Assembly: GCA_902806075.1 (NCBI GenBank)
Contig: CADCVG010000073.1
Coordinates: 1-47,421 of the forward strand
Direction of reading: 5' to 3'
Length of the DNA stretch: 47,421 nucleotides
Source of the DNA: an uncultured Rubrobacteraceae bacterium
GTDB lineage: Bacteria > Actinomycetota > Rubrobacteria > Rubrobacterales > Rubrobacteraceae
A program made the position numbers and the translations under genes. Shown here piece after piece: positions 17,593 to 26,722 of the stretch. How positions within the stretch are numbered: the first letter of the stretch is position 1; every line of letters starts with the position of its first letter. The notes under the pieces were generated by a model. The model worked only from the letters and a program-made list of their open reading frames with translations. It did no database searches and had not been told where the DNA came from.

Positions 17593-18828
17593 GTGGGTGC
17601 CAGGATCGCGCATCCCTCCTACAAAGCCGTCTGCGCCGAGCTCGACCGCCGCCGCCGCATAGATCTGGGCTTCGAACGCATCGATGCCCTCCTCGAAGCC
17701 CTCGGCAACCCCCACCGCTCTCTGCGAGTAGCCCAGGTAGTCGGCACGAACGGCAAGGGCACGACCGCTATCGCCCTCGCGAGCGCCCTGGAGACAACGG
17801 ACCACCCCTCCGGGGCTTACCTCTCGCCACACGTCCTCTCTTACACCGAGCGGGTGATCCTGCGTGGGCGGTACTCGACGGAGGAGGAGTTCGCTAGCAC
17901 GATGGGGAGGACTATAGAGGTTGCGGATGAGAACGGCATACCCGTCACGCAGTTCGAGCTACTCACCGCCGGCGCTCTGGCGTTGTTCCGGGACGCGGGC
18001 GTCGAGTGGGCCGTCCTTGAGGCGGGGCTCGGGGCGCGCCACGACGCGACCTCCGCGGCCGAGCCGGAGGCGGTGGTGCTGACGAACGTCGGCCTAGACC
18101 ACACGGAGTATCTCGGCGAGACGGTGGAGGAGATAGCGGAGGAGAAGCTGGCCTCCTTGAAGTCCGGCGCGGTGCTCGTCCTCGGCACCGGCGATCCACG
18201 CGTCGTCGGGGCCGCGCGGGAGGCTGCGGAGCGGGTGGGCGCACGGATCGTGGAGTATGAGAAGACGGGGGGAGTCTCGTACCTGGAGCGCAACGAACGG
18301 CTCGGGCTGCGGGCGGCGGAGGTGTTGTTGGGACGGCCTCTGGGGCCGGAGGAACGGGAGGGCGCTTTGGCGGTTGCGCGCGCGGTGCGGCCTCCGGCAC
18401 GTTTCGAGGAGCATGAGGTAGGCGGGGTGCCGGTAGTCGTGGACGGAGGGCACAACCCGGAGGGACTCCGGGCCGCGCTCGGGGCGATCAGGGCGCGGTA
18501 TGGGGGGAGGCCCCTGGGGGTGGTCTTCGGCGTCTTGAAGGGGAAGGACGTCGCAAGTATGCTTAGAACCCTTGAAAACGAGGCCCAACTCCTCGTGCTC
18601 ACCCGTCCTGAGGGCGGCGAGCGGGCACTGGACCCGGAGCGGATGGGGGAGGAGTATGGGCCGCGGGACGCCGGAGGGAGGAGAGCGCGGGTGATCCGGG
18701 ATGCCGAAGAGGCTCTGCGCGTCGCTGTGGGGGAGATGGAAGGGACCGGCGGGGTAGTGCTGGTCACGGGTTCTCTCTCTACCGGGGCGGGGGTTTTGAG
18801 GTGGCTGCGCGGCGGTGGGCGTGGCTAG
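17593..18828 (+). CDS. folC: Bifunctional folylpolyglutamate synthase / dihydrofolate synthase
   Basis: A 411-residue Mur-ligase-family enzyme that adds glutamate to dihydropteroate and folates. The P-loop is GTNGKGTT at residues 51-58, with SPHVLSYTERV after it; DGGHNPEGLRAAL near 280 marks the C-terminal domain. It starts 8 bases after valS, an association seen in many bacteria. Its stop lies inside the first codons of a small overlapping frame at 18821. Whether it performs both activities cannot be told from sequence. Confidence 0.93.
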   Translation: MGARIAHPSYKAVCAELDRRRRIDLGFERIDALLEALGNPHRSLRVAQVVGTNGKGTTAIALASALETTDHPSGAYLSPHVLSYTERVILRGRYSTEEEFASTMGRTIEVADENGIPVTQFELLTAGALALFRDAGVEWAVLEAGLGARHDATSAAEPEAVVLTNVGLDHTEYLGETVEEIAEEKLASLKSGAVLVLGTGDPRVVGAAREAAERVGARIVEYEKTGGVSYLERNERLGLRAAEVLLGRPLGPEEREGALAVARAVRPPARFEEHEVGGVPVVVDGGHNPEGLRAALGAIRARYGGRPLGVVFGVLKGKDVASMLRTLENEAQLLVLTRPEGGERALDPERMGEEYGPRDAGGRRARVIRDAEEALRVAVGEMEGTGGVVLVTGSLSTGAGVLRWLRGGGRG

Positions 18829-18919
18829 CCGGACCTGGAAGGTCGTGGGGGTCCTCGTTGCGATCTCGGTCGTCTCCTTCGTCCTCGGCTACCTCTTCGT
18901 TCTGAGGTCGATAGCGTGA
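18821..18919 (+). CDS. Small single-span membrane protein (32 aa)
   Basis: GTG at 18821 overlaps the last 8 bases of folC and the TGA overlaps the GTG of the next gene, so it sits exactly in an operon slot with coupling at both ends. The product starts MASRTWKVVG, then about 20 hydrophobic residues (VLVAISVVSFVLGYLFVL) and ends RSIA: basic N-side, one membrane helix. Codons are GC-rich in third position, as in neighbours. No homologue is recognised. It is too short for composition alone to prove it is made. Confidence 0.5.
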   Translation: MASRTWKVVGVLVAISVVSFVLGYLFVLRSIA

Positions 18920-19401
18920 ACACTGCATACGTCTTGCAGTCGGGGCCGGACCCCTTCGAGACGATCAGCGAGGTATTGAACAGCCCGTACGTGAGGATCG
19001 GGTTCTGGATCGTGGCCTCGTTCTTTGTGGTGTTGTGGCTCTCGCTCGTGTATTGGACCTTTGTGGACGCGGACCGGCGGGGGGCGGTGCGCTTCTTCTG
19101 GGGGGTGGTGGCCCTCGTGTTCCCGTTCGTGGGGACTTTGATCTACTTGATAGTCCGACCGCCGGAGTATCTCCTGGACTCCCGGGAGCGCGAGTTGGAC
19201 CTCGCCGTGTTAGAAAGAGAGCTCAGGCACAGGGTAGACCTCTGTCCCAACTGCCAGTCGGTCGTGGAGAAGGATTATCTACTCTGCCCGGAGTGCGATT
19301 GGGACCTGAAGAAGCTCTGCGAAGGCTGCCAGAGACCGCTCGAACTGAGATGGGGCACCTGCCCCTACTGCGCAACCATACAAAAGAACGTCAATCGGTA
19401 G
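18916..19401 (+). CDS. Membrane protein with double zinc ribbon
   Basis: The 161-residue product has two membrane helices (about 28-50 and 58-80), then a cytosolic or surface region with four CxxC pairs: Cys110/113, 124/127, 135/138 and 149/152, forming two zinc ribbons of DZANK type. The GTG start overlaps the preceding stop. Sequence motifs give no catalytic function; such proteins may act as membrane adaptors. It sits between folC and ndk and is likely co-transcribed. Confidence 0.75.
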   Translation: MNTAYVLQSGPDPFETISEVLNSPYVRIGFWIVASFFVVLWLSLVYWTFVDADRRGAVRFFWGVVALVFPFVGTLIYLIVRPPEYLLDSRERELDLAVLERELRHRVDLCPNCQSVVEKDYLLCPECDWDLKKLCEGCQRPLELRWGTCPYCATIQKNVNR

Positions 19402-19411
19402 GAGGATGGAA

Positions 19412-19813
19412 ATGGAACAGACACTGGTACTGATAAAGGGCGACGGCGTGAGACGGCGTCTCATCGGGGAGATCATACGCCGCATCGAGGCGAAGGGCCT
19501 GACGATACGCACGATGCAACTCATGGACGTGAGCCCGGACCTCGCCGAGGAGCATTACGCCGAGCACCGCGAGAAGCCCTTCTTCGGCGAGCTAGTGGAG
19601 TTCATCACGTCTACCCCGGTCGTCGCCATGCGCATCGAGGGCGATAGTGCGATCCAGGTGATGCGCCGCCTCATGGGCTCGACAAACCCCGCCGAGGCCG
19701 CCCCCGGCACCATCCGCGGCGACCTGGCCCTGAGCCTCCCCGACAACCTCGTCCACGGCTCCGACTCCCCCGAGAGCGCCCAAAGAGAGCTAAAGCTCTT
19801 CTTCGGCGGCTAG
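19412..19813 (+). CDS. ndk: Nucleoside-diphosphate kinase
   Basis: A 133-residue enzyme that transfers the gamma phosphate between nucleotides via a phospho-histidine. The active His115 is in [10 protein letters not shown]; the nucleotide-site region [10 protein letters not shown] is at the N-terminus. In most Ndk proteins KPDGV stands where KGDGV stands here: the usual Pro is Gly. Two in-frame ATGs exist; 19412 is chosen because GGAGGA (19401-19406) is 5 bases upstream, while the ATG at 19406 would overlap that site. Confidence 0.95.
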   Translation: MEQTLVLIKGDGVRRRLIGEIIRRIEAKGLTIRTMQLMDVSPDLAEEHYAEHREKPFFGELVEFITSTPVVAMRIEGDSAIQVMRRLMGSTNPAEAAPGTIRGDLALSLPDNLVHGSDSPESAQRELKLFFGG

Positions 19814-19826
19814 AGATAACACCCCG

Positions 19827-20402
19827 ATGCGGTTCGTCCTTGCCTCCGAGTCCCCCCGGCGCGTAGACCTCTTGCGCATGGCCGGCTACGACTTTACCGC
19901 CCGCAAGAGCGGCTTCCCGGAGGTAGTCGAGGACGACCCCAGAGAGACCGTCCAGACCAACGCCCGCGGCAAGGCCCTCACCGTAGCCACCGAGCTCCCC
20001 GGTGAGGTCGTCCTCGCGGCCGACACCATAGTTTATCTGCCGGAGTTGCCGACGAGAGAAGCGACCCTCGGTCAGGCCAGGAGCGGTGACGAAGTGCGCC
20101 GGATGCTCGGCCTCCTCGCCGGACGCGCCCACGAGGTCTACTCTGGGGTGGCGGTGACGCGCGACGGGGACGTCTCCGTCCGTAGCGCCATAACGCGAGT
20201 CCGTATGCGCTCACTCTCCGAGGCCGAACTCTTCGCCTACGTCGGTCTCGGGGAGGGTGTCGGGAAGGCCGGGGGGTACGCCATCCAGGGGAAGGCTGCT
20301 CTCTTCGTGGAGGGGATAGAGGGCGACTACACCAACGTGGTGGGACTCCCGCTCGCACTAACGAGCAAGATGCTGGAGGAGCATGGGGTGCGGTGGTACT
20401 GA
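19827..20402 (+). CDS. maf: Maf-family nucleoside triphosphate pyrophosphatase
   Basis: A 191-residue house-cleaning nucleotide pyrophosphatase. The N-terminal signature is [24 protein letters not shown] carries the metal-binding Asp, and [13 protein letters not shown] plus YTNVVGLPL are family blocks near the C-terminus. These features are typical of Maf enzymes acting on dTTP/UTP or modified pyrimidines. The gene starts 13 bases after ndk and its stop overlaps the radC start by one base, so nucleotide-pool genes are clustered. Confidence 0.92.
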   Translation: MRFVLASESPRRVDLLRMAGYDFTARKSGFPEVVEDDPRETVQTNARGKALTVATELPGEVVLAADTIVYLPELPTREATLGQARSGDEVRRMLGLLAGRAHEVYSGVAVTRDGDVSVRSAITRVRMRSLSEAELFAYVGLGEGVGKAGGYAIQGKAALFVEGIEGDYTNVVGLPLALTSKMLEEHGVRWY

Positions 20403-21097
20403 TGGAGACCTCCTCGCGCCGCCGGTACACCATAAAGCAGCTCCCGCCGGAGCTAAGACCACGCGAGAGGCTGCTCACGGCCGGTCCTTCCGCGCTCTCC
20501 GACGGGGAACTTCTGGGCTTGCTCTTCGGGATCGGGAACAGGGAGAAGACTGCCGTCGAGCTTGCGGGCGAGGTGATAAGCGAGGCCGGCGGCCTGCACG
20601 GCCTCTACGACGTCTCCGTACACGAACTGGTCAAGGTCAACGGCATCGGAGAGGCGAAGGCGTGCGTAATACTGGCGGCGGTGGAGTTGGGGCGGAGGAT
20701 CGGGCAGGTTCGTAACCCGGGGCGGCCCGTGATATCATCGCCTGCGGACGTGGATAGGCTATTGAGGGGGCGTATAGCCAACCTCGACCGGGAGAACTTT
20801 GTCGTGGTGCTTCTCAACACCAAGAACGAGGTCATCGAGTCTCCGCTGGTCAGTGTAGGCACGCTCTCTTCGGCTCTCGTCCACCCCCGGGAGGTCTTCA
20901 AGCCGGCCATTCGGGCGAGTGCTGCGAGTGTGATCCTGGCTCACAACCATCCCAGCGGGAAGGTCGAGCCCAGCAGGGAGGACCGGGAGGTCACGAGCCG
21001 GCTCGTCGGGGCTGCGGAGATCCTGGGAATAGAGGTACTGGATCACGTGATCCTGGGTGACGGGTTTTATTCTATGAAAGAGTACGGGAAGCTCTAG
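20402..21097 (+). CDS. radC: RadC-family JAB-domain protein
   Basis: A 231-residue protein with an N-terminal helix-hairpin-helix region ([11 protein letters not shown] near residue 80) and a C-terminal JAB/MPN metalloprotease-like fold. The metal motif is intact: His181 and His183 in AHNHPSG, and Asp194 in SREDRE. Its cellular role is not settled in any organism; it was once linked to DNA repair. ATG at 20402 overlaps the maf stop; GTG at 20393 in the same frame is an alternative. A GGAAGCT/AGCTTCC stem (21087-21121) overlaps its stop. Confidence 0.92.
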   Translation: METSSRRRYTIKQLPPELRPRERLLTAGPSALSDGELLGLLFGIGNREKTAVELAGEVISEAGGLHGLYDVSVHELVKVNGIGEAKACVILAAVELGRRIGQVRNPGRPVISSPADVDRLLRGRIANLDRENFVVVLLNTKNEVIESPLVSVGTLSSALVHPREVFKPAIRASAASVILAHNHPSGKVEPSREDREVTSRLVGAAEILGIEVLDHVILGDGFYSMKEYGKL

Positions 21098-21141
21098 TCC
21101 CGGCGAGGGCAGGAAGCTTCCAGACGAGTGAGGGGACAAAA

Positions 21142-22170
21142 ATGTTTGGAGGGTTCTTCGGGAGGGACGTTGCGATAGATCTCGGCACCGCGAACACGCT
21201 CGTGTTCGTCAAGGGCCAGGGGATCGTTCTCTCCGAACCTTCGGTCGTTGCGATAGACACCAAGACCGATAAGGTCGTCGCGGTCGGGAGTGCGGCGAAG
21301 AGGATGCTTGGGCGCACGCCCGGCAACATCGTCGCCATGCGTCCCTTGAAGGACGGGGTGATAGCGGACTTCGAGGTGACGGAGAAGATGCTCTCCTACT
21401 TCATCCGCAAGGCCCAGCCGAGGCGCAGGCTCTTCCGGTCGTTTGTGGGGCCGAGGGTCGTAGTCTGCGTGCCCTCGGGGGTGACGGGCGTGGAGCTTCG
21501 GGCGGTCAAGGAGGCGACCGAGTCGGCGGGGGCTCGTCAGGCGTATACCATCGAGGAGCCGCTGGCGGCGGCTATAGGGGCGGGGCTGCCGGTCACCGAG
21601 GCACAGGGGTCCATGATCCTGGACATCGGCGGCGGGACGAGCGAGGTTGCGGTGATCTCTTTGGGCGGCATCGTGACGAAGTCGTCTATACGGATCGCCG
21701 GCGACGATATCGACGATGCAATCTCTTCGTATATCCAGAAGGAGTATAAGCTCGCCATAGGGACGCAGACGGCCGAGCAGCTAAAGATAGAGCTTGGCAG
21801 CGCCTTCAAGCTGGCCGAAGAGGAGTCGGCGGAGATAAGGGGGCGGGACCTCGTCACGGGGCTGCCAAAGACGATAGTCATAACCAGCGAGGAGATACGG
21901 GAGGCGATCAGCGTCCCCGTCGATGCGATGGTCGCGGCGGTTCGCGACACGTTGGACCGCACCCCGCCGGAGCTTGCCTCGGATATTATGGACCGCGGCA
22001 TGGTGCTAGCCGGGGGTGGCGCGCTTCTCCGGCTCCTCGACGAGCGTCTGAGGCGGGAGACAGGCATCCCGGTACACGTGTCAGACGAGGCGCTGATGTG
22101 CGTCGCCATCGGCAGCGGTCGATCTTTGGAAGAGATCGAGTACTACCGTAGCGCGCTCTCTTCTTCTTAA
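21142..22170 (+). CDS. mreB: Rod shape-determining protein MreB (bacterial actin)
   Basis: A 342-residue actin-like ATPase that forms membrane-bound filaments guiding side-wall synthesis. The phosphate-1 motif [11 protein letters not shown] is at the N-terminus; the phosphate-2 region [20 protein letters not shown] (about 155-174) and the adenosine motif VLAGGGALL follow. Start ATG is preceded by GAGGGGA. It opens the mreB-mreC-mreD-rodA cell-shape operon. Confidence 0.97.
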   Translation: MFGGFFGRDVAIDLGTANTLVFVKGQGIVLSEPSVVAIDTKTDKVVAVGSAAKRMLGRTPGNIVAMRPLKDGVIADFEVTEKMLSYFIRKAQPRRRLFRSFVGPRVVVCVPSGVTGVELRAVKEATESAGARQAYTIEEPLAAAIGAGLPVTEAQGSMILDIGGGTSEVAVISLGGIVTKSSIRIAGDDIDDAISSYIQKEYKLAIGTQTAEQLKIELGSAFKLAEEESAEIRGRDLVTGLPKTIVITSEEIREAISVPVDAMVAAVRDTLDRTPPELASDIMDRGMVLAGGGALLRLLDERLRRETGIPVHVSDEALMCVAIGSGRSLEEIEYYRSALSSS

Positions 22171-22179
22171 AGGGTAGTT

Positions 22180-23085
22180 TTGGGACGCCGTAAACCCAAC
22201 GCCGCGACCGGCCTCGCGGCCCTAGCTATCCTCTGCGTGACGAGCCTGGCTCTCTTCACGGTCTACGTGAAGGAGGGCGAATCCGGACCCCTGCACACCG
22301 TCCAGCTTGGCGCCGCCGAGGTCTTGAGACCGGTGCGGGGCCTGTTCGGCCTCGCCGCTTCGCCATTCGAGACGGCGAGCAAGAGGGTCGAGGGGGCCTT
22401 CGACGCGAGCGGGAGGGAAGAGCTGGAGGAGAAGGCGCGGAAGAACGAAGAGGGGGCCGCGGAGGCCGTGCGCTTGAGGCAGGAGAACGAGCGGCTGCGC
22501 CAGCTCCTGGAGGGCCAGCAGCCGTCTTTCGAGTATAGTTCGCTCGCGCAGGTCGTCGCCCCCGTGGGCGGGCAGCTCGTTGACAGGATACAGATAAACG
22601 TCGGCACGAACGACGGCGTGAGGCCCGAGCAGCCGGTCGTCGTCGGGAACAACACCCTCGTGGGACGCACCACGGACAAGGTGACGGCCAACACCGCCGA
22701 GGTGATCCTCGTTACCGACCAGAGCTTCGCGGCGGGCGTGAGGCTACTGCCCTCCGAGCAGCCGGAGGACGAATCTGGAGAGGAGACCACTCCGGATGAT
22801 GAATCGCCACAGGAGGAGTCGCACGGGGAGGGGTTGTTGAAGACCGGCTGGGACGACTACCTCGGGGTGGACTACGTGGACCTCGACGCCGGGGCCGAGC
22901 AGGGGGACTTCGTGGTCACGAGCGGGCGCGCTGGGGATCGGGAACTCCTCTTCCCGCCGGGGCTCCTCGTGGGGACGGTCGAGTCGGTCAGCTCGCAGGA
23001 CATAAACCAGTACAAGAACATCGTCGTCTCACCCGCCGTGGAGGCTACCAAGCTCCAAGAGGTGCGGGTGATCACCGATTGGTAG
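22180..23085 (+). CDS. mreC: Rod shape-determining protein MreC
   Basis: A 301-residue scaffold of the elongasome. One membrane helix (about residues 12-30), a coiled coil (about 70-115), then the extracytoplasmic beta-domain with NVGTNDGV and GLLVGTVESV. An acidic, low-complexity insert (Glu/Asp/Ser/Pro) at about 192-215 is unusual for the family. TTG at 22180 follows AAAGGG within 10 bases of the mreB stop. Confidence 0.93.
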   Translation: MGRRKPNAATGLAALAILCVTSLALFTVYVKEGESGPLHTVQLGAAEVLRPVRGLFGLAASPFETASKRVEGAFDASGREELEEKARKNEEGAAEAVRLRQENERLRQLLEGQQPSFEYSSLAQVVAPVGGQLVDRIQINVGTNDGVRPEQPVVVGNNTLVGRTTDKVTANTAEVILVTDQSFAAGVRLLPSEQPEDESGEETTPDDESPQEESHGEGLLKTGWDDYLGVDYVDLDAGAEQGDFVVTSGRAGDRELLFPPGLLVGTVESVSSQDINQYKNIVVSPAVEATKLQEVRVITDW

Positions 23086-23103
23086 CTACCGGCAGATGAG
23101 GGC

Positions 23104-23640
23104 TTGCTAGGGGTGCAGACCTCTATCATCCGGGCCGCGCTGCTCGTGGCTCTGGCCGCGCTACTCGAAGCCACCCTCTCGCCGCTGCTCACTCTAGGCT
23201 GGGTGTCGCCGCGGTTCCTCGTACTCGGCCTGGTAGTGGCGGTCATAGGCTTACGGGATCTCCAGGGGTTGCTCCTCGGGTTCTTTGGCGGGGTCTTGAC
23301 GGACGCCCTGAGCAGCGGCATCTTTGGGGCCGGGACTCTGGGCGGCGTCCTCACGGCGGCAATTGGGGTGAGGGCCGGAACCCTGCGCCGGAAGGATGGT
23401 ACAGGGCTGCTCATGGCCCAGACCGTCGCGGTCTCGGTGGCGGTATACGACCTTCTGGGTCTGTTCGCCGTCTCCCTCGCCGGTACGAGTGGCCTGTCCG
23501 GGTCAGGCTACGTCTCCGGCTTCGCTGACTACCTCATTACCGGCGTGGTCCCCGACGTGTTGCTCAACGCCGTGCTCGCGTATTTCGTGGGCAGTCGTAT
23601 ACTCAGGTTTATAGTGACGAAGGAAGATACATGGAACTAA
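23104..23640 (+). CDS. mreD: Rod shape-determining protein MreD
   Basis: A 178-residue, almost fully hydrophobic protein with about five membrane segments, fitting MreD by size, topology and position between mreC and rodA. TTG at 23104 follows GATGAGGG; GTG at 23113 is an alternative. The stop overlaps the rodA start by 10 bases. Confidence 0.88.
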   Translation: MLGVQTSIIRAALLVALAALLEATLSPLLTLGWVSPRFLVLGLVVAVIGLRDLQGLLLGFFGGVLTDALSSGIFGAGTLGGVLTAAIGVRAGTLRRKDGTGLLMAQTVAVSVAVYDLLGLFAVSLAGTSGLSGSGYVSGFADYLITGVVPDVLLNAVLAYFVGSRILRFIVTKEDTWN

Positions 23641-24764
23641 GCAGGAGTAAGATAGATACCGAGGTCGGCATCTCCGAGCGTCTCCGGGCGCTGGACCCGA
23701 TACTGCTCCTGGCCTCGCTCGCGCTTACTGGCTTCGGGATACTCGCGGTGTACATCGCTGGCTCCGATGGGGGCGGTAGTTACGCGCTGAACCAGACTCT
23801 AGGGTTCGTCGTGGGCCTCGTGGGGGCGGTGCCGCTCGCCCTGATCGACTACCGGCGTCTGAAGAAGTACCTGCCCGCCATCTATGGCCTGACCCTCCTC
23901 ATGCTCCTCGCCGTAACCATCAGCGGCATCAGCGCCAAGGGCGCGCAGCGCTGGATCGACATAGGTCCCGTGCAGGTCCAGCCCTCGGAGTTCGCGAAGC
24001 TCCTCATAGTCGTGGTGCTCGCCGGGTACTTCTCCGAGCACCGTGCCGGTGATACCAAGAACTTCATCAAATCTTTGGGTATCCTCGGGGTACCGGCCCT
24101 GCTCGTCTTCGCCCAACCGGACCTCGGGACCGCGCTCGTCTTCGGGGCCGTGTTCTTTACGATGGCGTTTATCGGGGGGGCGAGGCTCCGGCAGATCGGC
24201 CTGCTCGCGATCTCCGGTGTAGTCCTCTTCGCGCTCGCGCTGAAGCTGGGGATCCTGAAGGAGTACCAGGTCGCGCGCCTTACGGCTTTCCTCGACCCGA
24301 CCGGTGCTACCTCCGAGAGCTATCAGGTCTCCCAGTCCATGACCGCGATCGGCTCCGGCGGTTTGACCGGCAAGGGCCTCGACGGCATGACGCTCGCCAA
24401 TTTGGGCTTCCTGCCCGAGGACCACACCGACTTCATCTTCTCGAACCTCGCCGAGAAGACCGGCTTCGTCGGGGGACTCCTGCTCCTGGGACTCTTCTTC
24501 GTCCTCGTGTGGCGGATGCTCCACGTCGCGACCGTCTCCAGGGACCGCTTTGGCGTCCTCATCGCCGTCGGGGTCGCCACGATCTTTTTGTTTCATATCT
24601 TCGTCAATATCGGTATGACGATGGGGATCATGCCGGTCACCGGCATCCCGCTGCCGTTTATCAGCTACGGGCGGAGCAGTCTGGTGGTCAGCGTGATCTC
24701 CCTGGGTCTCCTCCAGAGCATCGCGATGCGCTCGAAGGAGGGTTACAAGGGGATGGATGCCTGA
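23631..24764 (+). CDS. rodA: SEDS-family peptidoglycan polymerase RodA
   Basis: A 377-residue polytopic protein with about ten membrane helices. SEDS blocks are clear: KGAQRWIDIGPVQVQPSEFAK near residue 105, FAQPDLGTALVF near 160, and GIPLPFISYGRSS near the C-terminus. RodA polymerises glycan strands of the side wall together with a class B penicillin-binding protein. The last position after mreD supports RodA rather than FtsW. The usual PBP2 gene between mreD and rodA is absent. Confidence 0.93.
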   Translation: MELSRSKIDTEVGISERLRALDPILLLASLALTGFGILAVYIAGSDGGGSYALNQTLGFVVGLVGAVPLALIDYRRLKKYLPAIYGLTLLMLLAVTISGISAKGAQRWIDIGPVQVQPSEFAKLLIVVVLAGYFSEHRAGDTKNFIKSLGILGVPALLVFAQPDLGTALVFGAVFFTMAFIGGARLRQIGLLAISGVVLFALALKLGILKEYQVARLTAFLDPTGATSESYQVSQSMTAIGSGGLTGKGLDGMTLANLGFLPEDHTDFIFSNLAEKTGFVGGLLLLGLFFVLVWRMLHVATVSRDRFGVLIAVGVATIFLFHIFVNIGMTMGIMPVTGIPLPFISYGRSSLVVSVISLGLLQSIAMRSKEGYKGMDA

Positions 24765-24768
24765 CGCG

Positions 24769-24798
24769 TTGGCCACACCGGACGCCGGACGGTATACT
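24769..24798 (+). promoter_or_regulatory. Promoter of the rplU-rpmA transcript
   Basis: TTGGCC (24769-24774) and TATACT (24793-24798) are 18 bases apart, giving a leader of roughly 70 bases before rplU. Confidence 0.65.
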
Positions 24799-24872
24799 AG
24801 ACTCTCGGAGTTCGCGCGGAGGTCAGACGTCGCACGTACTCGTTCGGTTTACCAGGCAACGGGAGAGATAGT

Positions 24873-25160
24873 ATGTTTGCGGTATTGAAGGTCGGCGGCA
24901 AGCAGTATCGGGCCGGCAGGGATGAAGAGCTGATCGTGGACCGGCTCGCGGGCGAGGTCGGGGACTCGGTGGAGATCCCGGTCGCGTTCACGGCCGACGG
25001 GGACGACTTCGACCTCTCGGGCGGGACGGCGAGGGTCGAGATCCTCGAACACTTGAAGGGCGATAAGATACATATCTACAAGTACAAGCCCAAGAAGACG
25101 TACAGGAAGAAGACCGGGCACCGCCAGTCGCGGACCCGGATCAAGGTTGTGGAGGTATAG
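24873..25160 (+). CDS. rplU: 50S ribosomal protein L21
   Basis: A 95-residue large-subunit protein. The start MFAVLKVGGKQYR is the L21 signature and the C-terminal block KPKKTYRKKTGHRQSRTRI is the rRNA-binding end. GGGAGAG before the ATG is the ribosome-binding site. It precedes rpmA and obg, the near-universal order. Confidence 0.97.
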   Translation: MFAVLKVGGKQYRAGRDEELIVDRLAGEVGDSVEIPVAFTADGDDFDLSGGTARVEILEHLKGDKIHIYKYKPKKTYRKKTGHRQSRTRIKVVEV

Positions 25161-25163
25161 ACA

Positions 25164-25433
25164 ATGGCTCATAAAAAGGGTGGCGGCTCGTCGAGGAACG
25201 GTCGCAATACCGAGGGTAAGAGGCTCGGCGTAAAGACCTACGGTGGAGAGCTGGTCAGCGCCGGGAGCATTATCGTCAGGCAGCGCGGCACGAAGGTCCA
25301 CCCGGGCCTCAACGTCGGCAAGGGCTCCGACGATACGCTCTTCGCCAGGACCTCCGGCCAGGTCAAGTTCGCAAAGCGCCGCGGCAAGAGTGTGGTCAAC
25401 ATCGTCGAGGAGGCGCTGGAGGTCACGGCCTGA
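25164..25433 (+). CDS. rpmA: 50S ribosomal protein L27
   Basis: An 89-residue large-subunit protein whose N-terminus reaches the peptidyl-transferase centre. It begins [20 protein letters not shown] with no extra N-terminal peptide, so it needs no processing of the kind known in Firmicutes. [20 protein letters not shown] is a family block. It starts 3 bases after rplU. Confidence 0.97.
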   Translation: MAHKKGGGSSRNGRNTEGKRLGVKTYGGELVSAGSIIVRQRGTKVHPGLNVGKGSDDTLFARTSGQVKFAKRRGKSVVNIVEEALEVTA

Positions 25434-25461
25434 ACGCTACGTCCGGGGGTTCCTGACTCCG

Positions 25462-26712
25462 TTGCAGTTCGTAGATGAAGCCCGGTTCGTCGTCCGCGCG
25501 GGTCGCGGGGGCGACGGCAGCGTCTCTTTCAACCGCGAGAAGTACAAGCCCCGCGGCGGTCCGGACGGTGGCCGCGGCGGGGATGGCGGGTCGGTGATCC
25601 TGCGCGCCACCGAAGACCTCCAGACCCTCGAACCTTACGCTCACCGCAGACTCATAAAGGCCGAACGCGGCCGCCACGGCTCGGGCAACAACCGCTCCGG
25701 CGAGAAGGGCGCGGACGTGGTCATAGACGTGCCGGTCGGGACCCTCGTCCACGACGAAGACGGCCTGCTCGCCGACCTCTCCGAGCCGGGGCAGGAGTTC
25801 GTCGTGGCCCGTGGTGGGAATGCGGGACGCGGCAACGCCTCCTTCGCCACCTCGACGAGGAGGGCGCCCGCTTTCAGGGAGAAAGGTCTCCCCGGTGAGG
25901 AGAGGGAGGTCCGGTTGGAGCTCAGGGTACTCTCCGACGCGGGGCTCGTGGGGCTCCCCAACGCCGGCAAGTCGTCGCTGCTAAGAGCCCTGAGCGCCGC
26001 CCGTCCGAAGGTCGGCGACTATCCGTTCACGACGCTCACCCCGCAGTTAGGCGTGGTGGATGAGAAGACCTACCGGGAGCCCTTCGTCGTCGCGGACATA
26101 CCCGGTCTCATCTCCGGGGCGAGCGAGGGGCGAGGTCTAGGGAACCGTTTCTTGAGGCACGTCGCCAGAGCGCGGCTCCTCGTGCTCGTACTAGATGCCT
26201 CCGAGGACCCGGAGGGCGCGGAGGGAGCCTTGCGGGCGGAGCTCCACCGGGCGGGGCTCTCGGAGAAGCCGGCGTTCGTGGTACTCAACAAGATCGACAC
26301 GCTCGACGACGAGCTTCGGGAGTACTTGCGGGAGGCGTTCCCCGGAGCGATGCAGGTCTCCGCGCTCACCGGCGAGGGAGTCGGGGAGCTGAGGGACCAC
26401 CTCGAAGAGAGGCTCCGGTCCTTGAGCGAGCGGGAGCGTGTCGCGGCTAACGGGACCGGCCCAGACGAGCATCGCATCTTCCGGCCGACGTGGAAGGGGT
26501 TGCGCGTCGAGAGGGTCGGAGACGGGGCCTACGAGGTCTCCGGTGAGGGCGTCGAGCGGCTCGCGTTGCGCACCGACTGGGAGAGTCCGGAGGGCGTGGA
26601 GAACTTCCAGCGGGAGCTGGAGAAGAAGGGTATCGTGGCGGCGCTCAAGAAGGCCGGGGCGGAGAGCGGGGATGAGGTCAGGATCGGCGAAGTGGAGTTT
26701 AACTATCAGTGA
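25462..26712 (+). CDS. obg: GTPase Obg (ribosome assembly)
   Basis: A 416-residue GTPase for 50S maturation and stress response. The N-terminal Obg domain begins MQFVDEARFVVRAGRGGDGS with Gly-rich loops (GGPDGGRGGDGGS); the G domain has P-loop GLPNAGKSS near residue 165, DIPGLISGASEG (switch II) and NKID; an OCT domain forms the last ~80 residues. The frame is open far upstream through rpmA, but those residues are non-native, so TTG at 25462 is used. Confidence 0.95.
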   Translation: MQFVDEARFVVRAGRGGDGSVSFNREKYKPRGGPDGGRGGDGGSVILRATEDLQTLEPYAHRRLIKAERGRHGSGNNRSGEKGADVVIDVPVGTLVHDEDGLLADLSEPGQEFVVARGGNAGRGNASFATSTRRAPAFREKGLPGEEREVRLELRVLSDAGLVGLPNAGKSSLLRALSAARPKVGDYPFTTLTPQLGVVDEKTYREPFVVADIPGLISGASEGRGLGNRFLRHVARARLLVLVLDASEDPEGAEGALRAELHRAGLSEKPAFVVLNKIDTLDDELREYLREAFPGAMQVSALTGEGVGELRDHLEERLRSLSERERVAANGTGPDEHRIFRPTWKGLRVERVGDGAYEVSGEGVERLALRTDWESPEGVENFQRELEKKGIVAALKKAGAESGDEVRIGEVEFNYQ

Positions 26713-26722
26713 GGGTGGCGAG

